Positions 29,009 through 38,579 of a DNA stretch of 64,000 bases are shown piece after piece. A model generated the notes under the pieces. The model did no database searches. It saw only the letters and a list, made by a program, of their open reading frames with translations, and had not been told where the DNA came from. Numbering within the stretch: the first letter of the stretch is position 1; each line of letters begins with the position of its first letter. The position numbers and the translations under genes were made by a program. This DNA comes from Brevundimonas sp. UBA7506 (GTDB lineage Bacteria; Pseudomonadota; Alphaproteobacteria; Caulobacterales; Caulobacteraceae): the NCBI RefSeq assembly GCF_002479495.1, contig NZ_DLNQ01000015.1:137476-201475 (forward strand), read 5' to 3'.

Positions 29009-29437
29009 ATGTTTGAGCCGTCTTTCCCGTTCAACGCTGATCCCGCCTTCGAGGCCGGGTCCGTCTTCGCCGCCGACTGGCCCCTGTGCCAGGTGCGGCT
29101 GCAGGACGACGCCCGCTTTGCCTGGCTGATCCTGCTGCCGCGTGTCGAGGGCGCGGTCGAGCTGGACGACCTGAGCCGCGATCAGCGGGCGGCCCTGATG
29201 GAAGAGGTGGTGCGGGCGGGCGAGGTCGTGCGCGCCCTCGCCGAGGCGGCCGGACGGCCCGTGGACAAGCTGAACACGGCGGCTCTGGGCAATGTCACCC
29301 GCCAGCTGCATGTCCATGTCGTGGGGCGCCGCCGCGACGACGGTCTGTGGCCCGACCCCATCTGGGGCCGCCCCGGCGCCGTGCGTCGGTCCGAGGACGA
29401 TTTGGCGGCGTTGTTGCGAGCGATTCGCGAGGCCTGA
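29009..29437 (+). CDS. HIT-family protein
   Basis: The 142-residue protein has a HIT domain; the family hydrolyses or transfers nucleotides. The motif region reads QLHVHVVGRR (about 105-114), so the middle and last histidines of HxHxH are kept and the first is Gln. LNTAALGN upstream is also typical. No signal peptide is seen. ATG 29009 gives MFEPSFPFN; the open frame begins at a TTG 51 bases earlier. Its relation to the following sdh operon, 125 bases downstream, is probably only positional. Confidence 0.8.
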   Translation: MFEPSFPFNADPAFEAGSVFAADWPLCQVRLQDDARFAWLILLPRVEGAVELDDLSRDQRAALMEEVVRAGEVVRALAEAAGRPVDKLNTAALGNVTRQLHVHVVGRRRDDGLWPDPIWGRPGAVRRSEDDLAALLRAIREA

Positions 29438-29478
29438 TCAGGAAATTGCGATCCGCAGCGCTTATCCGGTCCGGTTCG

Positions 29479-29507
29479 TTGACACCCGGCCTTTGCGGTC
29501 ACTAAAG
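29479..29507 (+). promoter_or_regulatory. Candidate sdhC promoter
   Basis: A perfect TTGACA (29479-29484) is followed after 17 bases by a weak CTAAAG (29502-29507), about 55 bases before the sdhC start. The -10 is poor, so this is a suggestion only. Confidence 0.3.
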
Positions 29508-29562
29508 CCTATCGCACTGCAACCGGACCTGTTTTTCCACAGGTTTTTTGAGAACCATTCGC

Positions 29563-30015
29563 ATGTCGAACCTTCCCCAGGGTGCGGGCGACCCCACTGG
29601 CCGCTACGTCCGCCATCCCAATGGCCATGTGGCGCCGATGTCGCCCTTCACCGACGTCTGGCGGTGGCACGTGACCATGACGGCCTCCATCCTGTTCCGC
29701 GTCACCATCGGCGCGGCCACCGTCGGCGCCGTCCTGCTGCTGGCCTGGGTCGCGGCGGTCGCCGCTGGACCTGAAGCCTACGCCAAGGTTCTGGCCTGCT
29801 CGGCCTCGCCCTTCGGTCTCTTCATCTGGTTCGGCCTGTCGCTGGTGGTCTTCTCCTTCCTGCTGAACGGCGCCCGCCACCTGATCAACGACGCCGGCAA
29901 GGGCCTTGATCTGAAGTCCGCCAATCTGATGGCCAACATCGCGGTCTGGGGCCCCCTGGTCCTGACCGTCCTGTTCTGGGTCGTCCTGTTCGCCGCCGGA
30001 AAGGTTTCGCTGTGA
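29563..30015 (+). CDS. sdhC: Succinate dehydrogenase cytochrome b556 subunit
   Basis: SdhC is one of two membrane anchors of complex II and helps bind haem b and quinone. The 150-residue product has three hydrophobic segments (about 40-65, 82-105, 122-145). It shows the family phrases HVTMTASILFRVT (about 40-52) and NGARHLINDAGKG, in which the His is the likely haem ligand. ATG 29563 is preferred to a TTG at 29548. The stop overlaps the sdhD start as GTGA, so the two are translationally coupled. Confidence 0.93.
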   Translation: MSNLPQGAGDPTGRYVRHPNGHVAPMSPFTDVWRWHVTMTASILFRVTIGAATVGAVLLLAWVAAVAAGPEAYAKVLACSASPFGLFIWFGLSLVVFSFLLNGARHLINDAGKGLDLKSANLMANIAVWGPLVLTVLFWVVLFAAGKVSL

Positions 30016-30410
30016 GCGCCGCCCCCAAGTTCAAGAACAATGTGAAGATCTCCGAGCGCCACGGCGCCGGTGAATGGAAGATCGAGAAGCTGGCCCTTCT
30101 GGCCCTGATGCCGCTGGGCCTGTGGGTCCTGTCGTCGGGCTTCACCCTGGCCGGCGCCGGCTATGAGGCCGTGGTCGCCTGGTTCGGCAACGCCCTGAAC
30201 ACTGGCCTGCTGGCCGTGACGGCCATCGTCTTCTTCCTGTTCGCCAGCCTGGCCTGGAAGGTGATCATCGAGGACTACGTCCCGACGCCCTCGGCCCGGA
30301 CGACCCTGATCAACCTGTCGAACCTCGTCTTCCTCGTGCTGGCTGCCGCCAGCATCTTCTTCATCGTGCGTGTGGCGATGGGCTCCGCCCCGCTGCCCGC
30401 CGGAGTCTGA
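30012..30410 (+). CDS. sdhD: Succinate dehydrogenase membrane anchor subunit
   Basis: SdhD is the second membrane anchor of complex II. The 132-residue protein starts at GTG 30012, overlapping the sdhC stop by four bases, and has three hydrophobic segments (about 27-52, 58-80, 100-125). The phrase [11 protein letters not shown] after the second segment fits the alphaproteobacterial SdhD. Assignment rests partly on position between sdhC and sdhA, because the family is weakly conserved. It is followed by sdhA after 7 bases. Confidence 0.9.
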   Translation: MSAAPKFKNNVKISERHGAGEWKIEKLALLALMPLGLWVLSSGFTLAGAGYEAVVAWFGNALNTGLLAVTAIVFFLFASLAWKVIIEDYVPTPSARTTLINLSNLVFLVLAAASIFFIVRVAMGSAPLPAGV

Positions 30411-30417
30411 TCCCGTC

Positions 30418-32202
30418 ATGGCTGCTTACGAGCTTATCGATCACGAATACGACGTCGTCGTCGTCGGCGCGGGCGGTTCGGGCCTGCGCGCGGCCCTCGG
30501 CGCCGCCCAGCAGGGCCTGAAGGTCGCCTGCGTCACCAAGGTCTTCCCCACCCGCTCGCACACTGTCGCGGCGCAGGGCGGCATCTCGGCCTCGCTGGGC
30601 AATATGGGCGAGGACAGCTGGCAATGGCACATGTACGACACCGTCAAGGGGTCGGACTGGCTGGGCGACCAGGACGCTATCGAATACCTGGTCCGTAACG
30701 CGCCCAAGGCCGTCTACGAGCTGGAACACTGGGGCGTGCCCTTCAGCCGCACCGAAGAAGGCAAGATCTATCAGCGCGCCTTCGGCGGCATGACCCGCAA
30801 CTTCGGCGAAGGCCCTGTGCAGCGCACCTGCGCCGCCGCCGACCGCACCGGTCACGCCATCCTGCACACCCTGTACGGCCAGTCGGTTCGTCGCGAAGTG
30901 AAGTTCTTCGTCGAATACTTCGCCCTGGACCTGATCATGCAGGACGGCGCCTGCACCGGCGTCACCGCGCTTCAGCTCGACACCGGCCAGATGCACCAGT
31001 TCCGCGCCAAGATGGTGGTGCTGGCGACCGGCGGCTACGGCCGCGCCTACTTCTCGGCCACCTCGGCCCACACCTGCACCGGCGACGGCAACGCCATGGT
31101 GCTGCGCGCCGGCCTGCCGCTGCAGGACATGGAGTTCGTGCAGTTCCACCCGACCGGCATCTATGGCGCCGGCTGCCTCATCACCGAAGGCGCCCGCGGT
31201 GAGGGCGGCTACCTGACCAACTCGGAAGGCGAGCGCTTCATGGAGCGCTATGCGCCAACCGTGAAGGACCTGGCCCCGCGCGACATGGTTTCGCGCTCCA
31301 TGACCATCGAAATCCGCGAAGGTCGCGGCGTGGGTCCGAACAAGGACCACATCTTCCTGCACCTGGACCACCTGGATCCCAAGATCCTGCACCAGCGCCT
31401 GCCGGGCATTTCTGAGTCGGCCAAGATCTTCGCCGGCGTCGACGTGACCAAGGAGCCGATCCCGGTCCTGCCGACCGTCCACTACAATATGGGCGGCATC
31501 CCGACCAACTATCACGGCGAGGTGCTGACGCTGCGCGACGGCAACCCCGACAGCGTGGTTCCGGGCCTGATGGCCGTGGGCGAAGCCGCCTGCGTCTCGG
31601 TGCACGGCGCCAACCGTCTGGGCTCCAACTCCCTGACCGACCTGGTGGTGTTCGGCCGCGCCGTCGGCCTGCGCTGCGGTGAAGTGGTGGACAAGGCCTC
31701 GGCCGTGCCCTCGGCCTCCAAGGCCCAGACCGACGAGCATCTGGCCCGCCTGGACCGCTTCCGCAACGCCTCGGGTTCGACCCCGACCGCCAAGCTGCGC
31801 CTCGAGATGCAGCGCGCCATGCAGTCGGACGCCGCCGTCTTCCGCACCGGCAAGACCCTGGATGAAGGCGTCCAGAAGCTGCGCTCGATCGACGCCGCTG
31901 GCGCCGACATCAAGACCACGGATCGCGGCCTGATCTGGAACACGGATCTGATGGAGACACTGGAGTACGATAACCTGATCGCTCAGGCTTTGGTCACCAT
32001 CGAAGGCGCGGCCAACCGCACGGAATCGCGCGGCGCCCACGCCCGCGAGGACTATCCGGACCGCGACGACGTCAACTGGATGAAGCACACCCTGGCCTGG
32101 AAGCGTCCGGGCGAAGGCGTCCAGATCGACTACCGTCCGGTGCACAAGTACACGATGACCGACGACGTCTCGTACATCGAGCCCAAGGCTCGGGTTTACT
32201 AA
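30418..32202 (+). CDS. sdhA: Succinate dehydrogenase flavoprotein subunit
   Basis: SdhA oxidises succinate to fumarate and passes electrons to SdhB. The 594-residue product carries [18 protein letters not shown] (13-30) for FAD binding and His48 in [10 protein letters not shown], the expected covalent flavin site. QFHPTGIYG and the conserved Arg/His of the active site ([25 protein letters not shown]) follow. Its length is normal. It lies within sdhCDAB, with 12 bases to sdhB. Confidence 0.98.
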   Translation: MAAYELIDHEYDVVVVGAGGSGLRAALGAAQQGLKVACVTKVFPTRSHTVAAQGGISASLGNMGEDSWQWHMYDTVKGSDWLGDQDAIEYLVRNAPKAVYELEHWGVPFSRTEEGKIYQRAFGGMTRNFGEGPVQRTCAAADRTGHAILHTLYGQSVRREVKFFVEYFALDLIMQDGACTGVTALQLDTGQMHQFRAKMVVLATGGYGRAYFSATSAHTCTGDGNAMVLRAGLPLQDMEFVQFHPTGIYGAGCLITEGARGEGGYLTNSEGERFMERYAPTVKDLAPRDMVSRSMTIEIREGRGVGPNKDHIFLHLDHLDPKILHQRLPGISESAKIFAGVDVTKEPIPVLPTVHYNMGGIPTNYHGEVLTLRDGNPDSVVPGLMAVGEAACVSVHGANRLGSNSLTDLVVFGRAVGLRCGEVVDKASAVPSASKAQTDEHLARLDRFRNASGSTPTAKLRLEMQRAMQSDAAVFRTGKTLDEGVQKLRSIDAAGADIKTTDRGLIWNTDLMETLEYDNLIAQALVTIEGAANRTESRGAHAREDYPDRDDVNWMKHTLAWKRPGEGVQIDYRPVHKYTMTDDVSYIEPKARVY

Positions 32203-32214
32203 GGGAGCAGGCAG

Positions 32215-33012
32215 ATGGTTCAACTCACCCTCCCGCGCGGCTCCAAGCCCACGACCGGCAAGGTCCACAAGGCCCCGGCCGGCGCCAAGAACGTCAAGAC
32301 CTACAAGGTCTATCGTTATGACCCGGAAACGGATTCCGATCCGCGCTGGGACGTTTACGAGGTCTCGTCCGACGATCACGGCCCCATGCTTCTGGACGCC
32401 CTGATCCACATCAAGAACGAGATCGACCCGACCCTGTCCTTCCGTCGCTCGTGCCGTGAAGGCATCTGCGGCTCGTGCTCGATGAACATCGACGGTCGCA
32501 ACACCCTGGCCTGCACCAAGGGCATGGACGAGTGCTCGTCGCACAACATCACCATCGCCCCCCTGCCCCACCAGCCGGTGGTCAAGGACCTGGTGACGGA
32601 CCTGAGCCTCTTCTACGCTCAGTACGACTCGATCCAGCCCTACCTCCAGTCCGACCAGCCGGACCCGGAGACGGAGCGCCTGCAGTCGCCGGCCGACCGC
32701 GAGAAGCTGGACGGTCTGTACGAGTGCATCCTTTGCGCCTGCTGCTCGACCTCCTGCCCCAGTTACTGGTGGAACCAGGAAGAATACCTCGGCCCGGCGG
32801 CCCTGCTGCAGTCCTACCGCTGGATCTCGGACAGCCGCGACGACGCGACCCAGAAGCGCCTCGACGACCTCGAGGATCCCTTCAAGCTGTATCGCTGCCA
32901 CACGATCATGAACTGCGCCCAGGTCTGCCCCAAGGGGCTGAACCCGGCCAAGGCGATCGCCGAGACCAAGAAGCTGATGGTCGCGCCGAGCCGCAAGCGC
33001 GCGGCGGCCTAA
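32215..33012 (+). CDS. sdhB: Succinate dehydrogenase iron-sulfur subunit
   Basis: SdhB carries electrons from FAD to quinone through three iron-sulfur clusters. In the 265-residue product the [2Fe-2S] site is CREGICGSC with a later NTLAC. The [4Fe-4S] site is [11 protein letters not shown]. The [3Fe-4S] site is [14 protein letters not shown]. An N-terminal extension of about 30 residues is rich in Lys and Pro. A ribosome-binding site (AAGGGAG) lies upstream. The operon ends here with a terminator at 33039. Confidence 0.98.
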   Translation: MVQLTLPRGSKPTTGKVHKAPAGAKNVKTYKVYRYDPETDSDPRWDVYEVSSDDHGPMLLDALIHIKNEIDPTLSFRRSCREGICGSCSMNIDGRNTLACTKGMDECSSHNITIAPLPHQPVVKDLVTDLSLFYAQYDSIQPYLQSDQPDPETERLQSPADREKLDGLYECILCACCSTSCPSYWWNQEEYLGPAALLQSYRWISDSRDDATQKRLDDLEDPFKLYRCHTIMNCAQVCPKGLNPAKAIAETKKLMVAPSRKRAAA

Positions 33013-33038
33013 GCCTTCCGGCTCATCCAACCGAACAG

Positions 33039-33069
33039 CCCCCGGCGCCGTCAGGCTCCGGGGGTTTTT
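33039..33069 (+). terminator. Rho-independent terminator after sdhB
   Basis: CCCCCGG (33039-33045) pairs with CCGGGGG (33058-33064) and is followed by TTTTT, 27 bases after the sdhB stop. Confidence 0.8.
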
Positions 33070-33116
33070 CATGCCCGCCGTCCGCCGGGGCTTGCCTCCG
33101 GCGCAGGCGAGGCTAA

Positions 33117-33446
<330 letters not shown>

Positions 33447-33447
33447 C

Positions 33448-34239
33448 ATGGTCGACGCCCGGCTGCTGGACGCGGTCGGGGCTTTGATCCACGCCCATGC
33501 GCGGTCGGGGCATGTCCCGCTGATCGGGATCGCCGGGGCGCAGGGGTCGGGCAAAACCACCCTGGCCCGCGCCGCCGCCGAACGGTTCGGTGCGGCGCAT
33601 CTGTCGCTGGACGACGTCTATCTCACCAAGGCCGAGCGCGAGGCCAAGGGCAGGGCGATCCACCCCCTGTTCGCCGTGCGCGGTCCGCCGGGGACGCACG
33701 ATCTGGTTCTGCTGGAAACGACCGTCGCCGCCCTGCGCGCTGCCGGGCCGGACAGCCGCACGCCCATGCCATCCTTCGACAAGCTGGCCGATGATCGCCG
33801 CCCCGAGGCGCAATGGCCTGTGTTCGCGGGGCGCCCGACGGCGGTGCTGGTGGAGGGCTGGTGCCTGGGGGCGGCGGCGCAGGCCGAAGCAGAACTGGCC
33901 GAACCCATCAATGCGCTGGAACGCGGGCAGGACGGGCAGGGGGTCTGGCGCCGCGCCGCCAACGCCGAACTGGCCGGACCCTATGCCGAGGTTTTCGCCC
34001 GCTTCGACGCCGTCCTGTTCCTGAAGGCGCCATCGTTTGACGCCGTGCTGGACTGGCGCTGCGAACAGGAGGCGGAGTTGCTGGGCCTGCATCCCGGCGA
34101 CCTGCGGCCCGAACGTCGCGCCGAAGTGGCCGTCTTCATCCAGGCCTTCGAGCGCATCACCCGGCATATGCTGGCGGGCGGGGTGCGAGCGGATGTGGCG
34201 ATCGCGCTGGACAAGGATCGGCGCCCTTTCTTTTCCTGA
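33448..34239 (+). CDS. D-glycerate 3-kinase-like P-loop kinase
   Basis: The 263-residue protein starts with IGIAGAQGSGKTTLARA (about 27-43), a Walker A motif. LSLDDVYLTKAERE (about 52-65) and PSFDKLADDRRPEAQW (about 111-126) follow, then VLVEGWCLGAAAQ (about 135-147). This order is that of the GLYK/YggC-type kinases related to uridine and pantothenate kinases. D-glycerate phosphorylation is inferred from family resemblance only. It begins 1 base after the ferredoxin stop and is probably cotranscribed. It is convergent with groEL. Confidence 0.75.
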   Translation: MVDARLLDAVGALIHAHARSGHVPLIGIAGAQGSGKTTLARAAAERFGAAHLSLDDVYLTKAEREAKGRAIHPLFAVRGPPGTHDLVLLETTVAALRAAGPDSRTPMPSFDKLADDRRPEAQWPVFAGRPTAVLVEGWCLGAAAQAEAELAEPINALERGQDGQGVWRRAANAELAGPYAEVFARFDAVLFLKAPSFDAVLDWRCEQEAELLGLHPGDLRPERRAEVAVFIQAFERITRHMLAGGVRADVAIALDKDRRPFFS

Positions 34240-34250
34240 CCAGAAGGCAA

Positions 34251-34283
34251 GAAAAAAGGGCGGGACCTTTCGATCCCGCCCTT
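34251..34283 (-). terminator. Rho-independent terminator after groEL
   Basis: AAGGGCGGGA (34256-34265) pairs with TCCCGCCCTT (34274-34283). On the minus strand the hairpin is followed by TTTTTTC, so it best serves groEL. The stem may also act in the convergent direction. Confidence 0.8.
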
Positions 34284-34312
34284 CTGCAGTCTTAGCCTTG
34301 GTTAGCCTGGAC

Positions 34313-35977
<1,665 letters not shown>

Positions 35978-36071
35978 TTATGCGTATGTTCTGGACGATG
36001 AGGACGGACGTCGGGTGCTTTATGCCGACGCGAATATCTGAGCCCGGCGCGTTGCGCCGGACCGATTTCGC

Positions 36072-36359
36072 TTAGGACAGCACGCCCAGGACGTCGGATT
36101 CCTTCATGATGATCAGGTCTTCGCCGTCGATCTTCACTTCCGTGCCCGACCACTTGCCGAACAGGATGCGGTCGCCGGCCTTCAGTTCCAGAGCGACGTG
36201 CTTGCCGTCTTCGTCACGGACGCCCGGGCCCACGGCGACGACTTCGCCTTCCTGGGGCTTTTCCTTGGCCGTGTCGGGGATGATGATCCCGCCCTTGGTC
36301 TTGGATTCTTCTTCCACGCGCTTGACCAGCACGCGATCGCCGAGCGGACGAAACGCCAT
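36072..36359 (-). CDS. groES: 10 kDa co-chaperonin GroES
   Basis: The 95-residue protein begins [18 protein letters not shown] and has the mobile loop [16 protein letters not shown] (about 21-36) that contacts GroEL. The rest matches GroES ([19 protein letters not shown]). ATG 36359 has GGGAGAAG upstream; the open frame runs further to 36542 but crosses the CIRCE element. It is the first gene of groES-groEL. Confidence 0.99.
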   Translation of the reverse strand: MAFRPLGDRVLVKRVEEESKTKGGIIIPDTAKEKPQEGEVVAVGPGVRDEDGKHVALELKAGDRILFGKWSGTEVKIDGEDLIIMKESDVLGVLS

Positions 36360-36431
36360 CGGACTTCTCCCTCTTAAACCCCCGAAGCGGGGCGTTCTGA
36401 AATGGTGGGCGGCCCCCTGGCGGTCGCCCCT

Positions 36432-36458
36432 TTGGCAGCCGACCGTCAAGAGTGCTAA
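36432..36458 (-). promoter_or_regulatory. CIRCE operator (HrcA site) upstream of groES
   Basis: Reading on the minus strand, TTAGCACTC is followed by nine bases and GGCTGCCAA. The first half matches the CIRCE consensus exactly; the second keeps 6 of 9 bases of GAGTGCTAA. It lies about 75 bases before the groES start and directly downstream of a promoter-like pair, where HrcA would block transcription. Confidence 0.8.
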
Positions 36459-36467
36459 CGCATCGGG

Positions 36468-36496
36468 CAAGTAGGAGGGCGGCTGCGGGGCGTCAA
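36468..36496 (-). promoter_or_regulatory. Promoter-like elements for groES-groEL
   Basis: On the minus strand TTGACG (36496-36491) and TACTTG (36473-36468) are 17 bases apart, immediately upstream of the CIRCE. The CTTGAC context could serve a housekeeping or heat-shock sigma factor. Confidence 0.5.
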
Positions 36497-36542
36497 GGCG
36501 AGGGCGGCGAAACATCGCCCGATTTCGGCCTGTTGACTCCAA

Positions 36543-36563
36543 GAACTTTAAATTACAAAGTTC
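36543..36563. promoter_or_regulatory. AT-rich 7-7-7 palindrome, candidate operator
   Basis: GAACTTT and AAAGTTC form perfect arms around AAATTAC. The site is very AT-rich for this genome and lies 61 bases before the DUF2141 start and about 50 bases upstream of the groES promoter on the other strand. No regulator is assigned. Confidence 0.4.
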
Positions 36564-36623
36564 ATTGTCTTCGTGAAACCCAAGGGGCCGCCCTGGCTCC
36601 GGTCACGAGAGGAGGAGAGAGAA

Positions 36624-37070
36624 ATGCAAGCGGTTCAAAAGGCGGCCCTGGCCGCCGCCCTGTCGTCCCTGGTGCTGGCGGGGGCCGGTTCGGCCCTGGC
36701 CGGGGATGTCGTCATCACCGTCACCGGCGTCCAGGCGCGCGGCGGCGACCTGCTGGTCGGACTGCAGACCTCGGCCCAGTTCCTGAAGCACGAGGGCGAT
36801 CACGGCGAGATCATCAAGTCGCCGGTCGCCGGAACCCGGGTCGTGACCCTGAAGGACGTGCCGCCGGGCGACTATTCCGTCTCGGTCCTGCACGACATGA
36901 ACGGCGATCAGCAAATGGCCATGGCGAACGGCATGCCCGCCGAGGGCTGGGCCATGTTCCGCGGCGAGACCCTGAGGGCGGCCCCGACCTTTGACCGGGT
37001 CAAGTTCACCGTGCCGGCGAGCGGCGACGCGCGGGTCAGCGTGGCCATGCAGTATCCGGCGGGACGCTAA
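36624..37070 (+). CDS. DUF2141 family exported protein
   Basis: The 148-residue product has a signal peptide (residues 1-26, ending SALA) and then a compact beta-rich domain. The phrases LKDVPPGDYSVSVLHDMNGD (about 73-92) and GMPAEGWAMF are typical of DUF2141. The function of this family is unknown. ATG 36624 follows a strong ribosome-binding site (GAGGAGAGA) and yields the signal peptide. It is divergent from groES. Confidence 0.88.
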   Translation: MQAVQKAALAAALSSLVLAGAGSALAGDVVITVTGVQARGGDLLVGLQTSAQFLKHEGDHGEIIKSPVAGTRVVTLKDVPPGDYSVSVLHDMNGDQQMAMANGMPAEGWAMFRGETLRAAPTFDRVKFTVPASGDARVSVAMQYPAGR

Positions 37071-37225
37071 CGCCGCGCCGTCGAGGCTCTCGACCTGCGG
37101 GTCGGGAGCCCGGTTGGCGATGCTCCAAGATGACTTGAATATGAACGGGACCCCTTGGGGTCGTTCAGCGGGGCCTCTCTAGAAAGGGGACAACGGATCA
37201 ACCGGCTTTCGAAAGGAGCCCCGAC

Positions 37226-37684
37226 ATGAAGACCATTTCCAAGATCGGCGTCGGCGCGATCGCTCTGACGATGCTGGCCACGACCCCCGCCGCCGCCCAG
37301 TCCTATCGCGACCGAGATCGCGACAACACCGGCCGTGACGCCGTGCTGGGCGCCGTCGTCGGCGGCGTCGCCGGGGCCATCATCGGCCAGGGCGACGGTC
37401 GCTACATCGCCGGCGGCGCCCTGGCGGGCGCCGGTCTGGGCGCGGTGGCCTCGGACAGCGACCGCGACGGCTGCAACTATTATCGCGGCGGCCGCTGCTA
37501 CCGGAACCAGGGCCACTGGGAGCGCGATCACGGCATCAACAGCCGCGACGGCTACTACAACGGCCGCTATGAGCGGAACGACGGCCGCTACTACCGCGAC
37601 GGCCGCTACTGGCGAAACCACGGCGAGTGGCGCAGCCACCAGAACCGCCGCGACCGCGACTACCGCTACGACCGCCGCTGGTAG
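37226..37684 (+). CDS. Exported glycine-zipper protein with Tyr/Arg/Asp-rich tail
   Basis: The 152-residue protein has a signal peptide (MKTISKIGVGAIALTMLAT, cut after AAA), then a glycine-zipper segment, GAVVGGVAGAIIG (about 43-55) and GGALAGAGLGAV (about 63-74), and a long hydrophilic tail with repeated GRYYRDGRY-like units. Glycine-zipper proteins of this kind are usually envelope or outer-membrane associated. Two Cys residues (CNYYRGGRC) could form a disulfide. A similar plan is seen in the lipoprotein at 44499. A terminator follows at 37706. Confidence 0.75.
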   Translation: MKTISKIGVGAIALTMLATTPAAAQSYRDRDRDNTGRDAVLGAVVGGVAGAIIGQGDGRYIAGGALAGAGLGAVASDSDRDGCNYYRGGRCYRNQGHWERDHGINSRDGYYNGRYERNDGRYYRDGRYWRNHGEWRSHQNRRDRDYRYDRRW

Positions 37685-37705
37685 GTTCTGGCGCTGAAAC
37701 TAAGG

Positions 37706-37734
37706 AAGGCCCGGCGGCGACGCCGGGCCTTTTT
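37706..37734 (+). terminator. Rho-independent terminator after the glycine-zipper gene
   Basis: AGGCCCGGCG pairs perfectly with CGCCGGGCCT around the loop GCGA, followed by TTTT. Confidence 0.85.
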
Positions 37735-37745
37735 CGTGCCCGGCG

Positions 37746-38144
37746 TCAGCGGACGCCGATGCTCAAGGTGTAGTTGGCGTGCTCGTCCCGGCGGGCGGCG
37801 TTGCGCATCAGATAGACCCGCACGACGTAGTCGCCGTTGGCCGGAAGGCGGCCCGTGAACTGATTGCCAGAGGTCGATCCGATGAACAGGGCCTCGTCCG
37901 CACCCTGTCGGGCGATGTTGAAATAGGCCGAGGTGTTGCTGGTCCGCAGCCGCACGCTCAGCGTCTGCCCGCCGCGCGCGCTCAGGACGTAATCGACCGT
38001 GTCATAGCCGTGGATGTTGCCGTGCAGGGCGGCGGACGAGCTTCCCCGCGCGAACTGGACTCGCTCGGTGCGTGAATGGTCCTGGGCGACGGCGGGCAGG
38101 GCCAGCGCGCCGACAAGGGCGGCGATAAAGAGGGGCTTGAACAT
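37746..38144 (-). CDS. Hypothetical exported beta-sandwich-like protein
   Basis: The 132-residue product has a signal peptide (MFKPLFIAALVGALALPAVA). The mature part is dominated by short alternating hydrophobic stretches, with DYVLSARGGQTLSVRL (about 51-66), GRLPANGDYVVRVYLMRNAA (about 98-117) and a final YTLSIGVR. This resembles the beta-sandwich of PPC-type domains and of some lysozyme inhibitors, but no catalytic or binding motif was found, so no function is assigned. It is convergent with the glycine-zipper gene and lies downstream of the DUF4260 and pgi genes on the same strand. Confidence 0.65.
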   Translation of the reverse strand: MFKPLFIAALVGALALPAVAQDHSRTERVQFARGSSSAALHGNIHGYDTVDYVLSARGGQTLSVRLRTSNTSAYFNIARQGADEALFIGSTSGNQFTGRLPANGDYVVRVYLMRNAARRDEHANYTLSIGVR

Positions 38145-38201
38145 CGGGGCTTCCTGATTGAGTCCGGGGAACGACGACGCCGACGCCGGGGTTCCGGTCG
38201 C

Positions 38202-38579
38202 CTAAGCCGCGGCCCGCGCCTTGCCGATCAGGCCCAGGTGGGTGATCCCGAAGCTGTCCGGCGACTTGAGGCCGTAGCCGAGAGCGCGGTCGAAGCCGAC
38301 GTGGGCCAGCCAGATCAGGGCGAGGGCGACGGGCAGTCCCCCGCCGGTCAGCCCGCCCGTCGCCGCCAGCAACAGCGGCCCGATCAGGCTGTGGGCCAGA
38401 TTATAGGCCCAGGCGCCGACCCGCGGCCCCGCCAGGTAGCCGAGAAAGGACAGGTCGGGGGTCAGGAAGAGGACGGCGAACAGCAGCCAGCCCTCGCCGA
38501 ACCGGGCATAGACCAGCACCGAGACGGCCAGCAGGGCCAGACCTTCCAGCCTCTGCCAGAGCGGCGCGACGACGGTCAC
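38202..38579 (-). CDS. DUF4260 family membrane protein
   Basis: The 125-residue protein has three or four hydrophobic segments and the phrases LTPDLSFLGYLAGPRVGAWA and WLAHVGFDRALGYGLK, matching DUF4260. No function is known. It starts at GTG 38579, and its first codons overlap the pgi stop as GTGA, so translation is probably coupled to pgi. Confidence 0.85.
   Translation of the reverse strand: MTVVAPLWQRLEGLALLAVSVLVYARFGEGWLLFAVLFLTPDLSFLGYLAGPRVGAWAYNLAHSLIGPLLLAATGGLTGGGLPVALALIWLAHVGFDRALGYGLKSPDSFGITHLGLIGKARAAA

Noticed and set aside
30361..33072. 903-codon minus-strand open frame across sdhA-sdhB
   Set aside because: It is antisense to clear sdhA and sdhB coding sequence; long shadow frames are expected at this GC content and no family motif appears in it.
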